Shown here one piece after another: positions 1 to 10,048 of a DNA stretch of 64,000 bases. The stretch covers positions 62,001 through 126,000 of the forward strand of contig JAGFNQ010008760.1 of the NCBI GenBank assembly GCA_024364735.1, read 5' to 3'. Position 1 is the first letter of the stretch. Each line of letters opens with the position of its first letter. The stretch is from Boesenbergia rotunda. Taxonomy: Eukaryota > Streptophyta > Magnoliopsida > Zingiberales > Zingiberaceae. The translations under genes were made by a program, and so were the position numbers. The notes under the pieces are model-generated. The model was not told the origin of the DNA. It searched no databases and saw only the letters and a program-made list of their open reading frames with translations.

Positions 1-169
1 ACCAAAATATAAAAGGTCAAAGACTCGGCCGATCTGGAACTCTGAAGTGCCGTGCACTTCCTCCCGGAGTCTCCTTGGTCGTAGAGCTTCGTCTTTAGCG
101 CTTTGTCGTCACTTGGAAAGCTCAGAATGATATTAGAATTGTTGTACTGAGTTGAAGGGTCGAAGCCCC

Positions 170-176
170 TTTTATA
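170..176 (-). promoter_or_regulatory. TATA box of Si1 LTR
   Basis: The minus strand reads CTATAAAAGGGGC, matching the Si2 LTR boxes at 35561 and 42655, including the following GGGGCTCGACCC-like stretch. It probably marks the U3/R transition. Confidence 0.7.
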
Positions 177-185
177 GGTTCTTTA

Positions 186-411
186 CTGGGCGCCTGTGAT
201 CAATGAGGCACCTCATACATCTTGGTCAAACTCCATCCTTGCGTCGAACTCGCAGTAGAGATAAATCTTCCCTTCACAGGCGCCTGACCCATACAGGGTG
301 CCTGTGATCTCTTAGGCGCCTGTGTTAACAGGCTCCTGGGAGGTGGCTGCCCAGTCCACGGCGCCCTACATCTCTAGGGTGCCTGTTTCAATATGGGCGC
401 CCTAGAGTGCT
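186..411 (-). repeat. GGCGCC module cluster in Si1 U3
   Basis: Several GGCGCCTG or GGGTGCCTG modules occur, including the perfect palindrome CAGGCGCCTG at 277-286. They lie directly upstream of the TATA box on the minus strand. Si2, Si3 and the internal Si2 region at 38620-38895 carry equivalent modules. Confidence 0.6.
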
Positions 412-724
412 TCTTCCAGGTTGCTTTGTGTTCGCTTGCTTGCCTTGTTTCCAACTTTTAGGTACATGCAATACAATCAATGACAAGACAAACATGCAAA
501 TAATCTTAACCTTAAGGACTCGGTTCTGACTTCGGATTTCCCGCAAAATCCTAGGTCGAACCGACGCCTAAGTTCCCATCCCAGGGAAAACACCTTTCAC
601 CTACTCCTTTCAGTAGACGGTTGCCACCCGGGACCTCCGGTTGGACTTTTTACTTAGCCTTCGAGACTCCCGGATCTCGAGACGTCCGATCGTCGACCCG
701 TCTCTACTTCTGTCCTTAGTCATC

Positions 725-935
725 ACTCAGCTAAGTTGCTCAATCCCTTGGACCAAGACTTCGTGCCCAAACCCTAGGTCCAGGACTTCGATGCCCAACC
801 CTCGGCTAGGACATAGTGCCCAATTCCTCGAATCAGCACTTTGTGCCCAACCCTTGGTCAGGTCATAGGTGCCCAACCCTCGGCCAGGACTTAGTGCCCA
901 ATTCTTCGAACCAGGACTTCGTGCCTAGGATAACT
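725..935 (-). repeat. Si1 U3 minisatellite
   Basis: There are about eight imperfect units of roughly 22-30 bp. On the minus strand they read like GTCCTGGCCGAGGGTTGGGCAC. Related units occur in the Si2 LTRs (34880-34975, 41866-42065) and Si3 (57312-57410). Confidence 0.7.
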
Positions 936-1066
936 AGGACTTTGGTTCATTTTGGTACTCTTTTCTTAACTCACCCTTCCCTTGTTCAATGTATCACTAA
1001 CTTAAGCATATTGTTAAATATTGAAACACTCAGAGGAGGACATCACTGATGCAACTTGCACCAACA

Positions 1067-2400
1067 CTACTATCTCTTTTTGTAGTGGTGGTGACAGTGA
1101 TGATAGGGACATCAAGGTTGCGCAAGTCTTTCTACTTAACACATCAGCCACATTATTCTCTTTACTAGGGTGGTAGAGGATTTCACAGTCATAATCTTTG
1201 AATAACTCTAGCCACTTTCGCTGTCTCATATTTAGATCCTTCTGAGTGAAGAAATATCTCAGAAACTAGTGATCTGTGTAAATCATGCACTGGACTCCGT
1301 ACAGATAATGTCTCCACATTTTGAGAGTGAAGACTACTGCAGCTAACTCAAGATCATGAGTAGGGTAGTTCTTTTTATAATCCTTGAGTTGCCTGGAAGC
1401 ATAAGCAATGACCTTGCCTTCTTGCATGAGTACAGCTTCAAGTCCCAGCTTTGATGCATCACTATATATGTCAAAGCTTCTATCACTTTTTGGAACTGTA
1501 AGAATTGGAACACTTGTCAATCTTTTCTTTAGCTCAGTAAAACTCTGCTCACAATCATCAGTCCACTCATATTTCTTATTCTTTCTGGTAAGGGCTGTTA
1601 GTGGAGAAGCTATCTTTGAAAAGTCCTCCGCGAATCTTCTGTAATACCCTACTAAACCCAGAAAGCTTCTGATCTCATAGGCATTCTTTGGTCTACCCCA
1701 GTTACTAACTGCTTCAATCTTTGCTGGATCTACCATAATACCTTCCTTGGAAATGATGTGGCCTAGAAAAGCCACTTGGTCAAGCCATAATTCACACTTG
1801 GCAAGCTTAGCATACAATTTCTTCTACTGTAAGGTTTTCAATACTACCCTTAGATGTTCGTCATGTTCTTCATGAGACTTTCAATGAAGACTATGTCGAA
1901 CTTATCAAGAAGCTCCTTGAATACTCAATTCATTAGATCCATGAATATTGCAGGGGTGTTTGTCACTCGAAAGGGCATGACTACAAACTCGTAGTGTCCA
2001 TACCGTGTTTGGAAAGCAGTTCTCGGCGCATCACCCTCCTTGACTTTGAGTTGATGGAAACCTGAACGTAGATTTATTTTGGAAAACACTGTTGCCCCTT
2101 TCAATTGATCAAACAAATTATCTATCCTTGGTAAAGGATATCTGTTCTTGATGGTCACCTTATTCAGGGCTTGATAATCTATGCACATTTGCATAGATCC
2201 ATCTTTCTTCTTGACGAACAACATGGGAGCTCCCCAGGGTGAATGACTAGGGCGGATGAAACCCTTGTCTAGTAACTCCTGTAATTGTTCTTGCAGTTCC
2301 TTTAGTTCTGCTAGCGCCATACGATAAGGTGCCTTGGAAATCCGATTGGTACCTGGAGCCAACTCAATTTCTAACTCAATTTCTCAGTTAGGAGGGAGTC
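1067..2400 (-). pseudogene. Gy1 reverse transcriptase-RNase H, broken
   Basis: This should copy the element RNA into DNA and degrade the template. The RT fingers/palm part is clear at 2362-1925 ([39 protein letters not shown]). RNase H lies at 1817-1266 ([12 protein letters not shown]) and 1229-1067. The stretch between (about 1925-1817) should hold the catalytic FIDD box. It reads DIVFIES and then changes frame, so both active-site aspartates are lost. The frame ends where the Si1 LTR enters. RT activity is impossible; assignment to gypsy is secure. Confidence 0.9.
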
Positions 2401-2464
2401 CTGGTAATTCTTTAGGAAACACCTCTGGATAGTCATAGACTACCTGCACTTCTTCTTTCTTTAG

Positions 2465-3280
2465 TCATTCTCTTTGCCTTGCATCTACTATATATGCTAA
2501 ATAGCCAAAACATCCATTATCTAACATCTTCTGAGCTTGTAGAGTAGAAAGAACCCTTTTTGTCTTTCTCTTTAGGTCTCCGACAAATTCGAATGGAAGT
2601 ACTGCTTCTGGTGTGAACTTTACTCTTCTTTTACGGCATTCAATAGAGGCACTGTACTTGCTCAAGAAATTCATCCCTAAAATGATATCGTAATCCTTCA
2701 TATCAAGGACTACTAAATCACCATAGAGTTCTCGGTTGGAAATTTGAATTAACACAGCTCTTAGCCACTGAGTAGATGCCATAACTTCTCCCGAAGGTAA
2801 AGTCATTAGGAACTTATCCTTCAGCATTTCCGGTGGAATCCCTAGCTTCTTGGAGAATGACATAGACACAAAAGAATGTGTTGCCCCAGTATCGAATAAC
2901 ACACTAGCATAATGAGATAAGATGACTATTCGACCTATGACCATGGTAGGACAATTTGCCACCTCTTCTTTGGTAATGGCAAAAATTCTGGCGTTGGTCG
3001 CGACTGGTGGGGCTTCCACTCTCCCTTGACTAATGTAGGGTCCCTCCAGTGCTGGCTGCATCTGGTGCAATTGTGCAGACTTTCCCCGATACTGAAAAAG
3101 CTGTGGTGGAGGCAGATTTTCTTTGGTAATGCAAGCCTCGGCCATATGCCCTTCTACTCCATAGATATAGCACCTGCTCATGCCTTGGCGACATACTCCT
3201 AGGTGCATCCTCCCACACTTTGGGCAAGGAGGATATTTGGGCTACTTGCTTGATGAGCTTCCTTTTGAGTTGCTTCCAGT
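2465..3280 (-). pseudogene. Gy1 gag C-terminus and aspartic protease
   Basis: The protease, which would mature Gag-Pol, is in one open frame (3208-2465) with the active site LFDTGATHSFVS near residues 104-115 and the flap-side motif IILGMNFL. Upstream is a zinc knuckle in poor condition: the CX2C pair reads CYIY in CYIYGVEGHMAEAC, so its second cysteine is tyrosine. The protease has no visible inactivating change, but it is separated from gag and RT by frame breaks. Confidence 0.85.
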
Positions 3281-3480
3281 AGTCTTTTAATCCCACTGCT
3301 TCCTTTTGTTTGGGTTCCCTTTCTAGATATGCAGGTTACCCTAGGACTTCTCGACTGGAACTTGCTTCCATTGCATATTAGTGGCCTTTATACTGTTTAA
3401 GTAATGCTCAGTGATTAAAGCACTACTTATCAGTTCTTCTAAGGTCTGCAGCCTATTAAAACCGTTGGCCTATCTCAGGC

Positions 3481-4181
3481 CTATCTCAGGCCTAACATCT
3501 TGAGAATTAGCCTGACTCTTTCTCTTTCAATGCAAACTAGCTCTAGACACAAACGAGCTAGACGGTTGAACTTCTTCACTACTTCATCCACGGATAGTTC
3601 TCCTTGTCTAAATTCCGTGAATTCGTCATAATGGTTGTTGGTTACTCGCATGTGAAAGTACTCTTCAAAGAACTCGATCTCGAAGTCGGCCCATGTCATC
3701 TGGTTGACATTTCTCTTGGCCTTGACTCTCTCCCACCACATTCTAGCATCTCCGGTAAGGCAGAAGGAGGCACACTTTATCTTCTCTACCTCGGGCCAGT
3801 TATTAGCTCTACTATGCTCTCCAGAGTTTTGTACCATGCTTGAGCATCCTATGGTTCACTTGTGCCTGAGAAGTTCTCTGACTTTAGTTTCTGTCACTGG
3901 ATGAGGTATGCTTCTTTCCTTACTCCCCTTGATGGGACTACAAATGTAACCGATGGAACTTCGGTCACAACTGGTGTCACTACATTCGCCACCGGCGGGA
4001 TAACAGGAGCAGCCTGCTGGTTAGACATCATGGTGGTAATAACTTGCTGCTGTTCTGCTAACTGCTTTTGTAATTGAGCCACCACTTCTAAGAGATATGG
4101 TGGTGGTACTGACTCTGTTGCCTCTTGCCCTCTAGGAGCTCGCTCCTCATTTTGAGCCTTTTTGGCATGTCCTCTTGGCAT
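3481..4181 (-). pseudogene. Gy1 Gag N-terminal and capsid region
   Basis: The ATG at 4181 opens a Gag whose beginning (MPRGHAKK, then a Gln-rich coiled stretch VAQLQKQLAEQQQ) matches Gy2 and Gy3 Gag in layout. The capsid part includes CLTGDARMWWERVKAK, a hallmark of the retrotransposon gag domain, and FNRLARLCLELVC. In-frame stops and a frame change near 3894-3840 break the frame. The start was chosen because Gy2 (10049) and Gy3 (28510) have their ATG at the same place relative to the Gln-rich stretch. Confidence 0.85.
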
Positions 4182-4367
4182 TCTCTTACTCTATATCATA
4201 AAGAGAATAAGGACATTACTTCACTATCATCATACTCATAGAGACAGGACATTACTTCACTATAATTATACTCGTAATAACATATACTGATCATGCACAT
4301 AATAGCATATATTGATACAAATTGCCAAAGAAAGACAAGTATATACAACTAAGCATATGCACTTTTT

Positions 4368-4408
4368 TACTTGGTAGGCGGCAGAATTGATGCTTGATGT
4401 CAGTGTGG
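4368..4408 (-). promoter_or_regulatory. Gy1 copy of conserved chromovirus leader block
   Basis: The minus strand carries a diverged CACATCAAGC..TGCCGCCTACCAAGTAAA block just after the primer-binding site. It is equivalent to 9813-9850 (Gy2), 47441-47480 (Gy4) and 28661-28702 (Gy3). Confidence 0.55.
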
Positions 4409-4426
4409 CGGAAGGGCGGAAACCTG

Positions 4427-4438
4427 GCTTAGATACCA
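4427..4438 (-). other. Gy1 primer-binding site (degenerate)
   Basis: The minus strand reads TGGTATCTAAGC, ten of twelve bases of the initiator tRNA-Met site TGGTATCAGAGC. It lies 4 bp inside the LTR end at 4443. Confidence 0.75.
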
Positions 4439-4442
4439 AACA

Positions 4443-4480
4443 TGTAACAACCCTCTCTCCTCACTCTAGAGGGACGTCAC
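4443..4480 (-). repeat. Gy1 5' LTR, innermost 38 bp
   Basis: The piece starts TGTAACAACCC on the plus strand and is cut by Co1 at 4481. The LTR resumes at 33133 after the Co1 TSD copy. Because Gy1 is on the minus strand this is the U5 end. Confidence 0.75.
4476..4480. repeat. Co1 target-site duplication, left copy
   Basis: GTCAC here and GTCGC at 33128-33132 flank Co1. The 5-bp length fits copia integration; one mismatch indicates age. Confidence 0.7.
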
Positions 4481-5811
4481 TATAGGGATATATAGGTAAA
4501 AGTATTTAAAATCGCAGTGGAAATAAGATCCCTCGAGTGATCCATGCGAAAGAAAAACTCATACAAAGTGATCTACAATTCCTATCTTATAGGAATACAT
4601 TTGTCGCGTGCACTTCGCTTATCCCGCTAATGAATAGAATGTCTCTTAGTCTTCCTCTTAAATAATATTTTATTAAACCCTTTAATGAATATTATCCATA
4701 ATTAAGTGGTTGAGTCTAATCTAGATGAGTCTAACTCAAATTAGACTCAATCCCATAATCTAATTGGATTCACTTGAGTCTAACTCAATTAATCTAATTC
4801 GAATCAAATCTTAGTCAAACCAATATCAATTAATCTCCGAAGTATCGTGTCCTTAGTGTGTGACCCAATAGGTTCTCGTAACGTTGGCAATGTGCCTAAA
4901 CGCTTTAGACACATAAGCAATGAGCGGCATCTAGCAATGCATCATTGCTACCCAAGTAACAAGAAAATTCGAGATCCGACTAAACCTCCGTGACTATGAT
5001 AATGTATGACCTTGTCCTTCTATCCTCGAAATCTAGATTGACCAATGAGGCATAGACCGTGTCATCCTCAGTCAATCTTGTGTTTCATGATCCCCGAGTA
5101 GACTCACTCAAACAAATGAGCTCAATATCTCATATTGACTCATTTGAGCATGATCATGCGTATTAGTAGTCCTACTCGATCAAGGGGCCCACAGATATCA
5201 CTCCCGTCATATGAGAGGGATAGATCCCATCTACATCACTCACATCCCTCCACATAATTCATTACATACCCAGTGATCGCCTTTGTAGTCCACCCTGTAA
5301 CGGGTGACGTTTGACGATACCAAAGTACATAACTCCTTATGTAGGGGACCGTAGTGACTTCAGGTTTAAGGACTATTCATACTAATAGTCACATGAGAAA
5401 GTTTATGACACTCATATGATAATCTATGAAACTTTCTCACGGCGGGTCAATTCAGTACACATTCTATAATATATACCCATGTGTTAATTTGATATCACAT
5501 ATCCATGACTTGTGAGCTCAAGTCATCAGTTGACCTATATGCTAGTCTCCATGCATTAATATTGTCCTTGAATATTAATACTTGACTAGGAATGGTTTAG
5601 TGTAGTGTTCTCTACATTATCTCATTATCGATTCAACCAATCGATATAATGTAGATAAGAACCAACTACCCAAGGACATTATTATACTTAGTTATTTGGC
5701 ACAAATACAAAGTAAGTATAATAACCAAATATGTCTTTATTAATTATAGAATATGATACAAAAAGTCCTTAGTCAATCATCACATAATTGGCTCTAGGGC
5801 TCCTACTAACA
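4481..5811 (-). repeat. Co1 3' LTR (internally deleted)
   Basis: This 1331-bp copy matches the 5' LTR (21700-21905 plus 31657-33127). A deletion of roughly 0.35 kb lies at about 4628, where sequence matching 21853 joins sequence matching about 31940. The deletion removed the segment holding the TATA box (31819-31826). The terminus begins TATAGGG instead of TGTAGGG. No gene lies here. Confidence 0.85.
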
Positions 5812-5822
5812 ATCTCCCACTA
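5812..5822 (-). other. Co1 polypurine tract
   Basis: AGTGGGAGAT on the minus strand directly abuts the 3' LTR. This is the standard position for plus-strand DNA priming. Confidence 0.8.
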
Positions 5823-5846
5823 GTACTAGTACCAATCACTGTAATA

Positions 5847-6465
5847 TCAAATACCCAGTGACCTGGTATAACCATCATGCTTCCTTTGTGCCAAAGCCTT
5901 GGTCAAAGGATCTGCGATGTTAGAATCAGTGTGTACTATGCATATTCTCACATCTCCTCTATCGATGATCTCTCGAATGAGATGGAAGCGCCGTAGTATG
6001 TGTTTTGTCCGCTGATGAGAGCGAGGTTCCTTAACCTGCGCAATTGCCTGTAATGAACTTCCGGATCCAAACAGCCTCTTTTGCCGCCTCAAACGTGGCA
6101 ATATACTCGGCCTCTATTGTAGAATCTGTGCCTGTGTCCTGCTTCGAACTATTCCAGCTCACAGCGCCACCATTCAGGCAAAATACATACCCTGACTGCG
6201 ATCTAAAATCATCCCTGTGTGTTTGGAAGCTTGCGTCACTGTAACCCTTTACAGCTAGCTCCTCATTGCCTCCAAATATCAAGAAATATTCTTTCATCCT
6301 TCGTAAGTACTTAAGAATATTCTTGACAGCTGTCCAGTGACTTTCACCTGGATCTGACTGGTACCTGCTCGTCATGCTCAAAGCATACGAGACATCTGGA
6401 CGAGTACAAAGCATGGTGTACATGATAGACCCTATAGCGGATGCATAAGGGATCTGATCCATACG
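5847..6465 (-). pseudogene. Co1 RT C-terminus and RNase H
   Basis: The frame starts with the conserved IPYASAIGSIMYTMLCTRPD stretch, then SWNSSKQDTGTDSTIEAEYIA (RNase H), and ends at ADPLTKAL, typical of copia. A gap and frame change near 6040-6100 removes part of RNase H, where Co2 has the CDNNGAIA segment. The upstream half of RT continues at 17207 on the far side of Gy2. Confidence 0.9.
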
Positions 6466-6470
6466 CTCTC
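6466..6470. repeat. Gy2 target-site duplication, left copy
   Basis: CTCTC here pairs with GTCTC at 17207-17211, 5 bp with one mismatch. Removing 6471-17206 plus one copy restores the Co1 reading order. Confidence 0.75.
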
Positions 6471-6794
6471 TGTATCGACCCGGAAAATTTTCTCAATATT
6501 TTCTTTAAAAATATTGACCATGCCTAGACAGATTCTTAAGGAGCATGGGGACACTAGTATAAACCTTAGCATGGTGATCCATGATTTTCGATATAAAATA
6601 AGAAGCTAAGTGCTAATGGGCTTTACATGGGTTTTCTAGTACAATATTTATTAGTGATTTTAGGTAGAATTTAATATAAATAGAAATGGGTTTAAATTAG
6701 GAATATTAGCATGGCTATGGGTAGGCCTTAGGGGGCATTGCCGAAATTTAAAAGAAAATTAAATTAAAATAAAAATAAAAAAATAAAGTGCATG

Positions 6795-6860
6795 CACCAA
6801 GGATTGAACCTTGGACCTAGTATAACACGATGCATGTACTAACCAATTCACTTAGCAAGG
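6795..6860 (-). promoter_or_regulatory. tRNA-like A/B-box module in Gy2 5' LTR
   Basis: On the minus strand, TTAGTGAATTGG-like sequence (A-box-like, 6843-6854) is followed by GTTCAATCC (6801-6809), which fits the Pol III B-box consensus GWTCRANNC. The B-box lies in a hairpin CCAAGG/CCTTGG. The module is antisense to the element and lies about 105 bp before its TATA box. The same module is at 14219-14280. Confidence 0.55.
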
Positions 6861-6964
6861 GAGTGCTAGTAGGAAATGAAGAGGATTTTGGTTAAGGCTT
6901 AGGGAAGTGAAGAGTCATTAAAAGAAGAGATACCATGACCCTCCACTTGCCCTCCTTCATGGGG

Positions 6965-6970
6965 TATAAA
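6965..6970 (+). promoter_or_regulatory. TATA box of Gy2 5' LTR
   Basis: GGGGTATAAAGA precedes a long CT-rich stretch. The 3' LTR has the same box at 14388-14393. Confidence 0.7.
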
Positions 6971-7222
6971 GAATAGATGAGAGAGGAGGCATGGAAGTTA
7001 CTCTTTCTTTTCTTCTTCCACCAAGTCCATTCTTCTTCCTCCTCCTTCCTTCTCCTAGCCGAAACCCACCAAGACCCCTCCCCCTTGGAAAAGCTTCACA
7101 AGGGAACTTTATCTTGAAGATCCAAGACTTTCTACAAGGCTACAAGGGCTAAGGAGAGGTCTAGGGTCAAAGAGTTTTCTTTTGGCTTCTCTATTCAAGG
7201 TGATAATCAAAGACAAACTAAG

Positions 7223-9405
7223 GTAAGACCCCCTCACCTGTGGTGTAATTGTTTTTCAGATGTTTATCAAGATTTAGACTTTTGTTTAAGATCCAAGTTA
7301 AGAAAACCATGAGGTAGGGCTTTAGGGTTTCGGCCAAGCCTTATGATTGGGGCTTGGGGATGTTGTATACTTTCATTCATGTTACCTAATATTTTATTAT
7401 GATAAGTAAGGTGTAGATAATGATTTAGGGAAAGTTGGGGGCATCTAAGGCTCCCTAGGGTTTCGACCCATATCAAGAGGGGATGGATAGGATGATATCT
7501 AACCCTTCAAGCATGTTATTATGTTTTCCTATGATTTAATGAGGATAAATTGTGAATGATGGGAATTTTCCATGTTCTTGTGACCCTCTAGGGTTTCGGC
7601 CAAGGTCAAAAGGTAAGGCTAGGACTTAGGGTTAGCTACAATGATGGGGTCTAATGGCTCCCTATGGCTTTGTAAGTAATGTATGGGTTTTCTTTTACTC
7701 ATGAAACCTTCCTAGTTAATTGAATGATGGAGTCTTCCCCTATGAAACATTCGACCAACTCAAGGTTCTAGGGTTTGGGTTGGGCTAAGGTCTCAAGGAT
7801 ACTTGGTTGTAGGTTACTATGATGTATGTACAAGTTAAGCATGTGGTAAGAATTATTATGCTTCCTATAACCCTATCTTTATGTGGGATATGCCATGATA
7901 TTGTATATTTAGGTTATGTGTCATGTTATTCATGAATGTTTTAACCATATTCCATGAACACCTGTACTTGATGTAGGCTTCATGCCATATAGAATAATGA
8001 ATGTATGCTGTTAAATGCCTATAATAGGTATATATTCATGAAGGACTATGCATGTTCTACGATGCGTGACATGAACCTAAGTAATGTAGAATACCTTGAA
8101 CCTAAATAGTATATATCCTGTTCATATGAATTTTACCCATACATACTCTATGACGGATACTAGGATTATGTATGTATGTCATGTTTTATGAATGAAGAAG
8201 ATGAATGAAGATAAGATTTATGCCTTAAGTACAAATGATAAGTTTGAATGATGAAGGTATAATGATGTTATGAATTAAGTATGGATGATGAAATGCCAAG
8301 TTTGTTGATGTCATGCTTCATGTACCAAGATTATGTTCATGTCTTTAAGTATGCAATGTATATGCTATGAATGATGAAGCATGTTAAGTATGCAATGTTT
8401 GTGCTATGAGTGATGAAGTATGTAAAGATATTTTACTTTATGAATGGGCTTGTACTGGACCGAAGTATGGGTCCAAGGGATGGGCACCTAAGAATGCCTC
8501 GGTGATGGACTACCGTAGATGTCCACGGTTTTGGGACTACCGAAGCTGTCCAACAGGGATGGGCACCTTAAGAACGCCTCAGTTCGGGGACTACCGTAGC
8601 TGTCCTTACCCTAGTAGGTCGAGACTAGCTACCTCGTATCTACTTAGGGATGCGCGCATATGATGTATGTATGTGGTACAAGCGGGGGACCCCAATGATG
8701 TGATGATTATGTTTAAGTATTTAAAAGTATGATTTTCAATTAAGCATCCTTATGTATATACATCTGACTCATGCATCCATTCATGTAATGCATCCTGCTA
8801 TGGTAAATGTTTTATGTTAAGGATATGCTCATGTTTATGTCAAAAATATGCTCATGTGTTATGATAAGAATATGCCATGATGGTAAATGTTTTATGCTTA
8901 TGTATTATGATAAGAATATGCCATGATGGTAAATGTTTTATGCTTATGCTTTATAACATGCTACGTTTTATGTTAAGAATTATGCCATGCTATGTATAGT
9001 TATGTTTATATTTATGCTATGTATCATGCCATGTTAAGTAGAATTATGTTTATATTTATGCCATGTATCATGTCATGTTAAGTATATTTATGTTTATATT
9101 TATGTCATGTATCATGTCATGTTAAGTATATTTATGTTTATATTTATGTCATATATCATGCCATGTCAAGTATAATTATGTTTATGTTTATGCCATGTAT
9201 TATGTTATGTTAAGTATAATTTATGCTTATGTTCTATGTTAAACATTGTGTCATGCTGAATGATTTTATATGCTTATGTTCTATGTAAAGCACCCAGTCA
9301 TGTTAATGTTTCATGTGCTTAAGATTAAGTGACGAATGGTTTTAGTGAGTAGGAAAGGGTCTTACTAAGCCTATGTGCTTATAGTCTTATTTCCTTATAC
9401 CGCAG
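7223..9405 (+). other. candidate LTR-embedded intron, Gy2 5' LTR
   Basis: The donor is AG/GTAAGACC, followed by CCCTCACCTG. The acceptor is TTATACCGCAG, with CTTACTAAGC at 9361 as a branch-like box. Donor, downstream motif, branch box and acceptor recur in Gy1, Gy3 and Gy4 (see findings). The 3' LTR equivalent is 14647-16830. Splicing is inferred, not shown. Confidence 0.5.
8800..9230 (+). repeat. AT-rich tandem repeats in Gy2 5' LTR
   Basis: Imperfect units of about 44 bp (TTAAGTATATTTATGTTTAT plus TTTATGTCATGTATCATGTC) follow a set of ATGATAAGAATATGCC repeats. The 3' LTR has the same array at about 16240-16660. Confidence 0.75.
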
Positions 9406-9784
9406 ATCAAGCAAGAGGATAATGATCGAAGCAGCAGGAGGGACAAGAACGTGTGTGTGGTAGTGACTTGGCCAACGGAAGAAATGTTTTAATATTATAC
9501 TTCGTCACATGTTCTAGGTTTTGCAAGTCTTATGTTAAACTTATGATGGTTTTGTCAAGAACAAATTACACTTGCTACGTATGTTACGGATGACTTATGT
9601 GGGGTTATAATATAATGTTAAGTATGATGTTAATATGTCAAGTTCCCATGTCATCATGTAGGAAGGATAGTTAGGTGCATGTATGTATAAGCTTTAAATT
9701 ATTCCGCTACATTATGATGTTCACATGCCCTATGTATGTTAGCGTAACGCCGCCTTATGGAAAAAAAAGGTGGGCGGTACAGGT

Positions 9785-9800
9785 TGGTATTAGAGTAGGT
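9785..9800 (+). other. Gy2 primer-binding site
   Basis: TGGTATTAGAGTAGGT begins 3 bp after the LTR end. It resembles the initiator tRNA-Met site with one change in the core. Confidence 0.8.
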
Positions 9801-9812
9801 GCCATCTCACTA

Positions 9813-9850
9813 CACACACATCAAGCCTTCCTCCTGCCGCTTCCAAGTAT
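9813..9850 (+). promoter_or_regulatory. Gy2 conserved leader block
   Basis: CACACACATCAAGCCTTCCT, then CCTGCCGCTTCCAAGTATG. Almost the same block occurs at the same place in Gy4 and Gy3, though their LTRs are dissimilar. It could be a packaging or dimerisation signal, or an exon end, since a GTATGT/GTAAGA follows in each. Confidence 0.6.
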
Positions 9851-10048
9851 GTACCTCTATGCATATCTTATGTTCTCTTATGATTGTAGAATATGCAAGT
9901 ATGAGCGATGTTTTATGATGGAAAAGTACTTTAGGATATGTAACTATGAACGACAATTTATTTTTTTTATGAATCAAATACTTTAGAGTTGATATAGGGG
10001 TAGAGAAAAAAATTGATATTGGTCATACTTGTCTTTGGTGAAGAAAGC

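Larger units (their letters stand above)
1..1066 (-). mobile_element. Si1: partial LTR of a SIRE/Maximus-type copia element
   Basis: Read on the minus strand, the LTR starts at 1066 with TGTTGGTGCA, the same start as the Si2 LTR (34766). It interrupts the Gy1 RNase H frame exactly there. It then carries a CCTGG..GGGTTGGGCAC minisatellite, GGCGCC modules and a TATAAAAGGGG box in the same order as Si2. The U5 end and the body of the element lie left of the window. The region 1-1013 has no credible coding frame; the short frames cross the minisatellite. Confidence 0.8.
6471..9781 (+). repeat. Gy2 5' LTR
   Basis: 3311 bp, TGTATCG...GGTACA, matched along its length by 13893-17206 with scattered substitutions. 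In order it holds an antisense tRNA-like module (6795-6860), TATA box (6965), CT-rich exon, candidate donor (7223), intron with TTTCGGCCA motifs, repeats (8800-9230) and acceptor (9405). Short open frames inside, such as 8406-8663, are not conserved as proteins. Confidence 0.92.

Noticed and set aside
6795..6860. Possible true tRNA gene
   Set aside because: A and B boxes are present but no cloverleaf with acceptor and anticodon stems can be formed. Kept only as a tRNA-like module.
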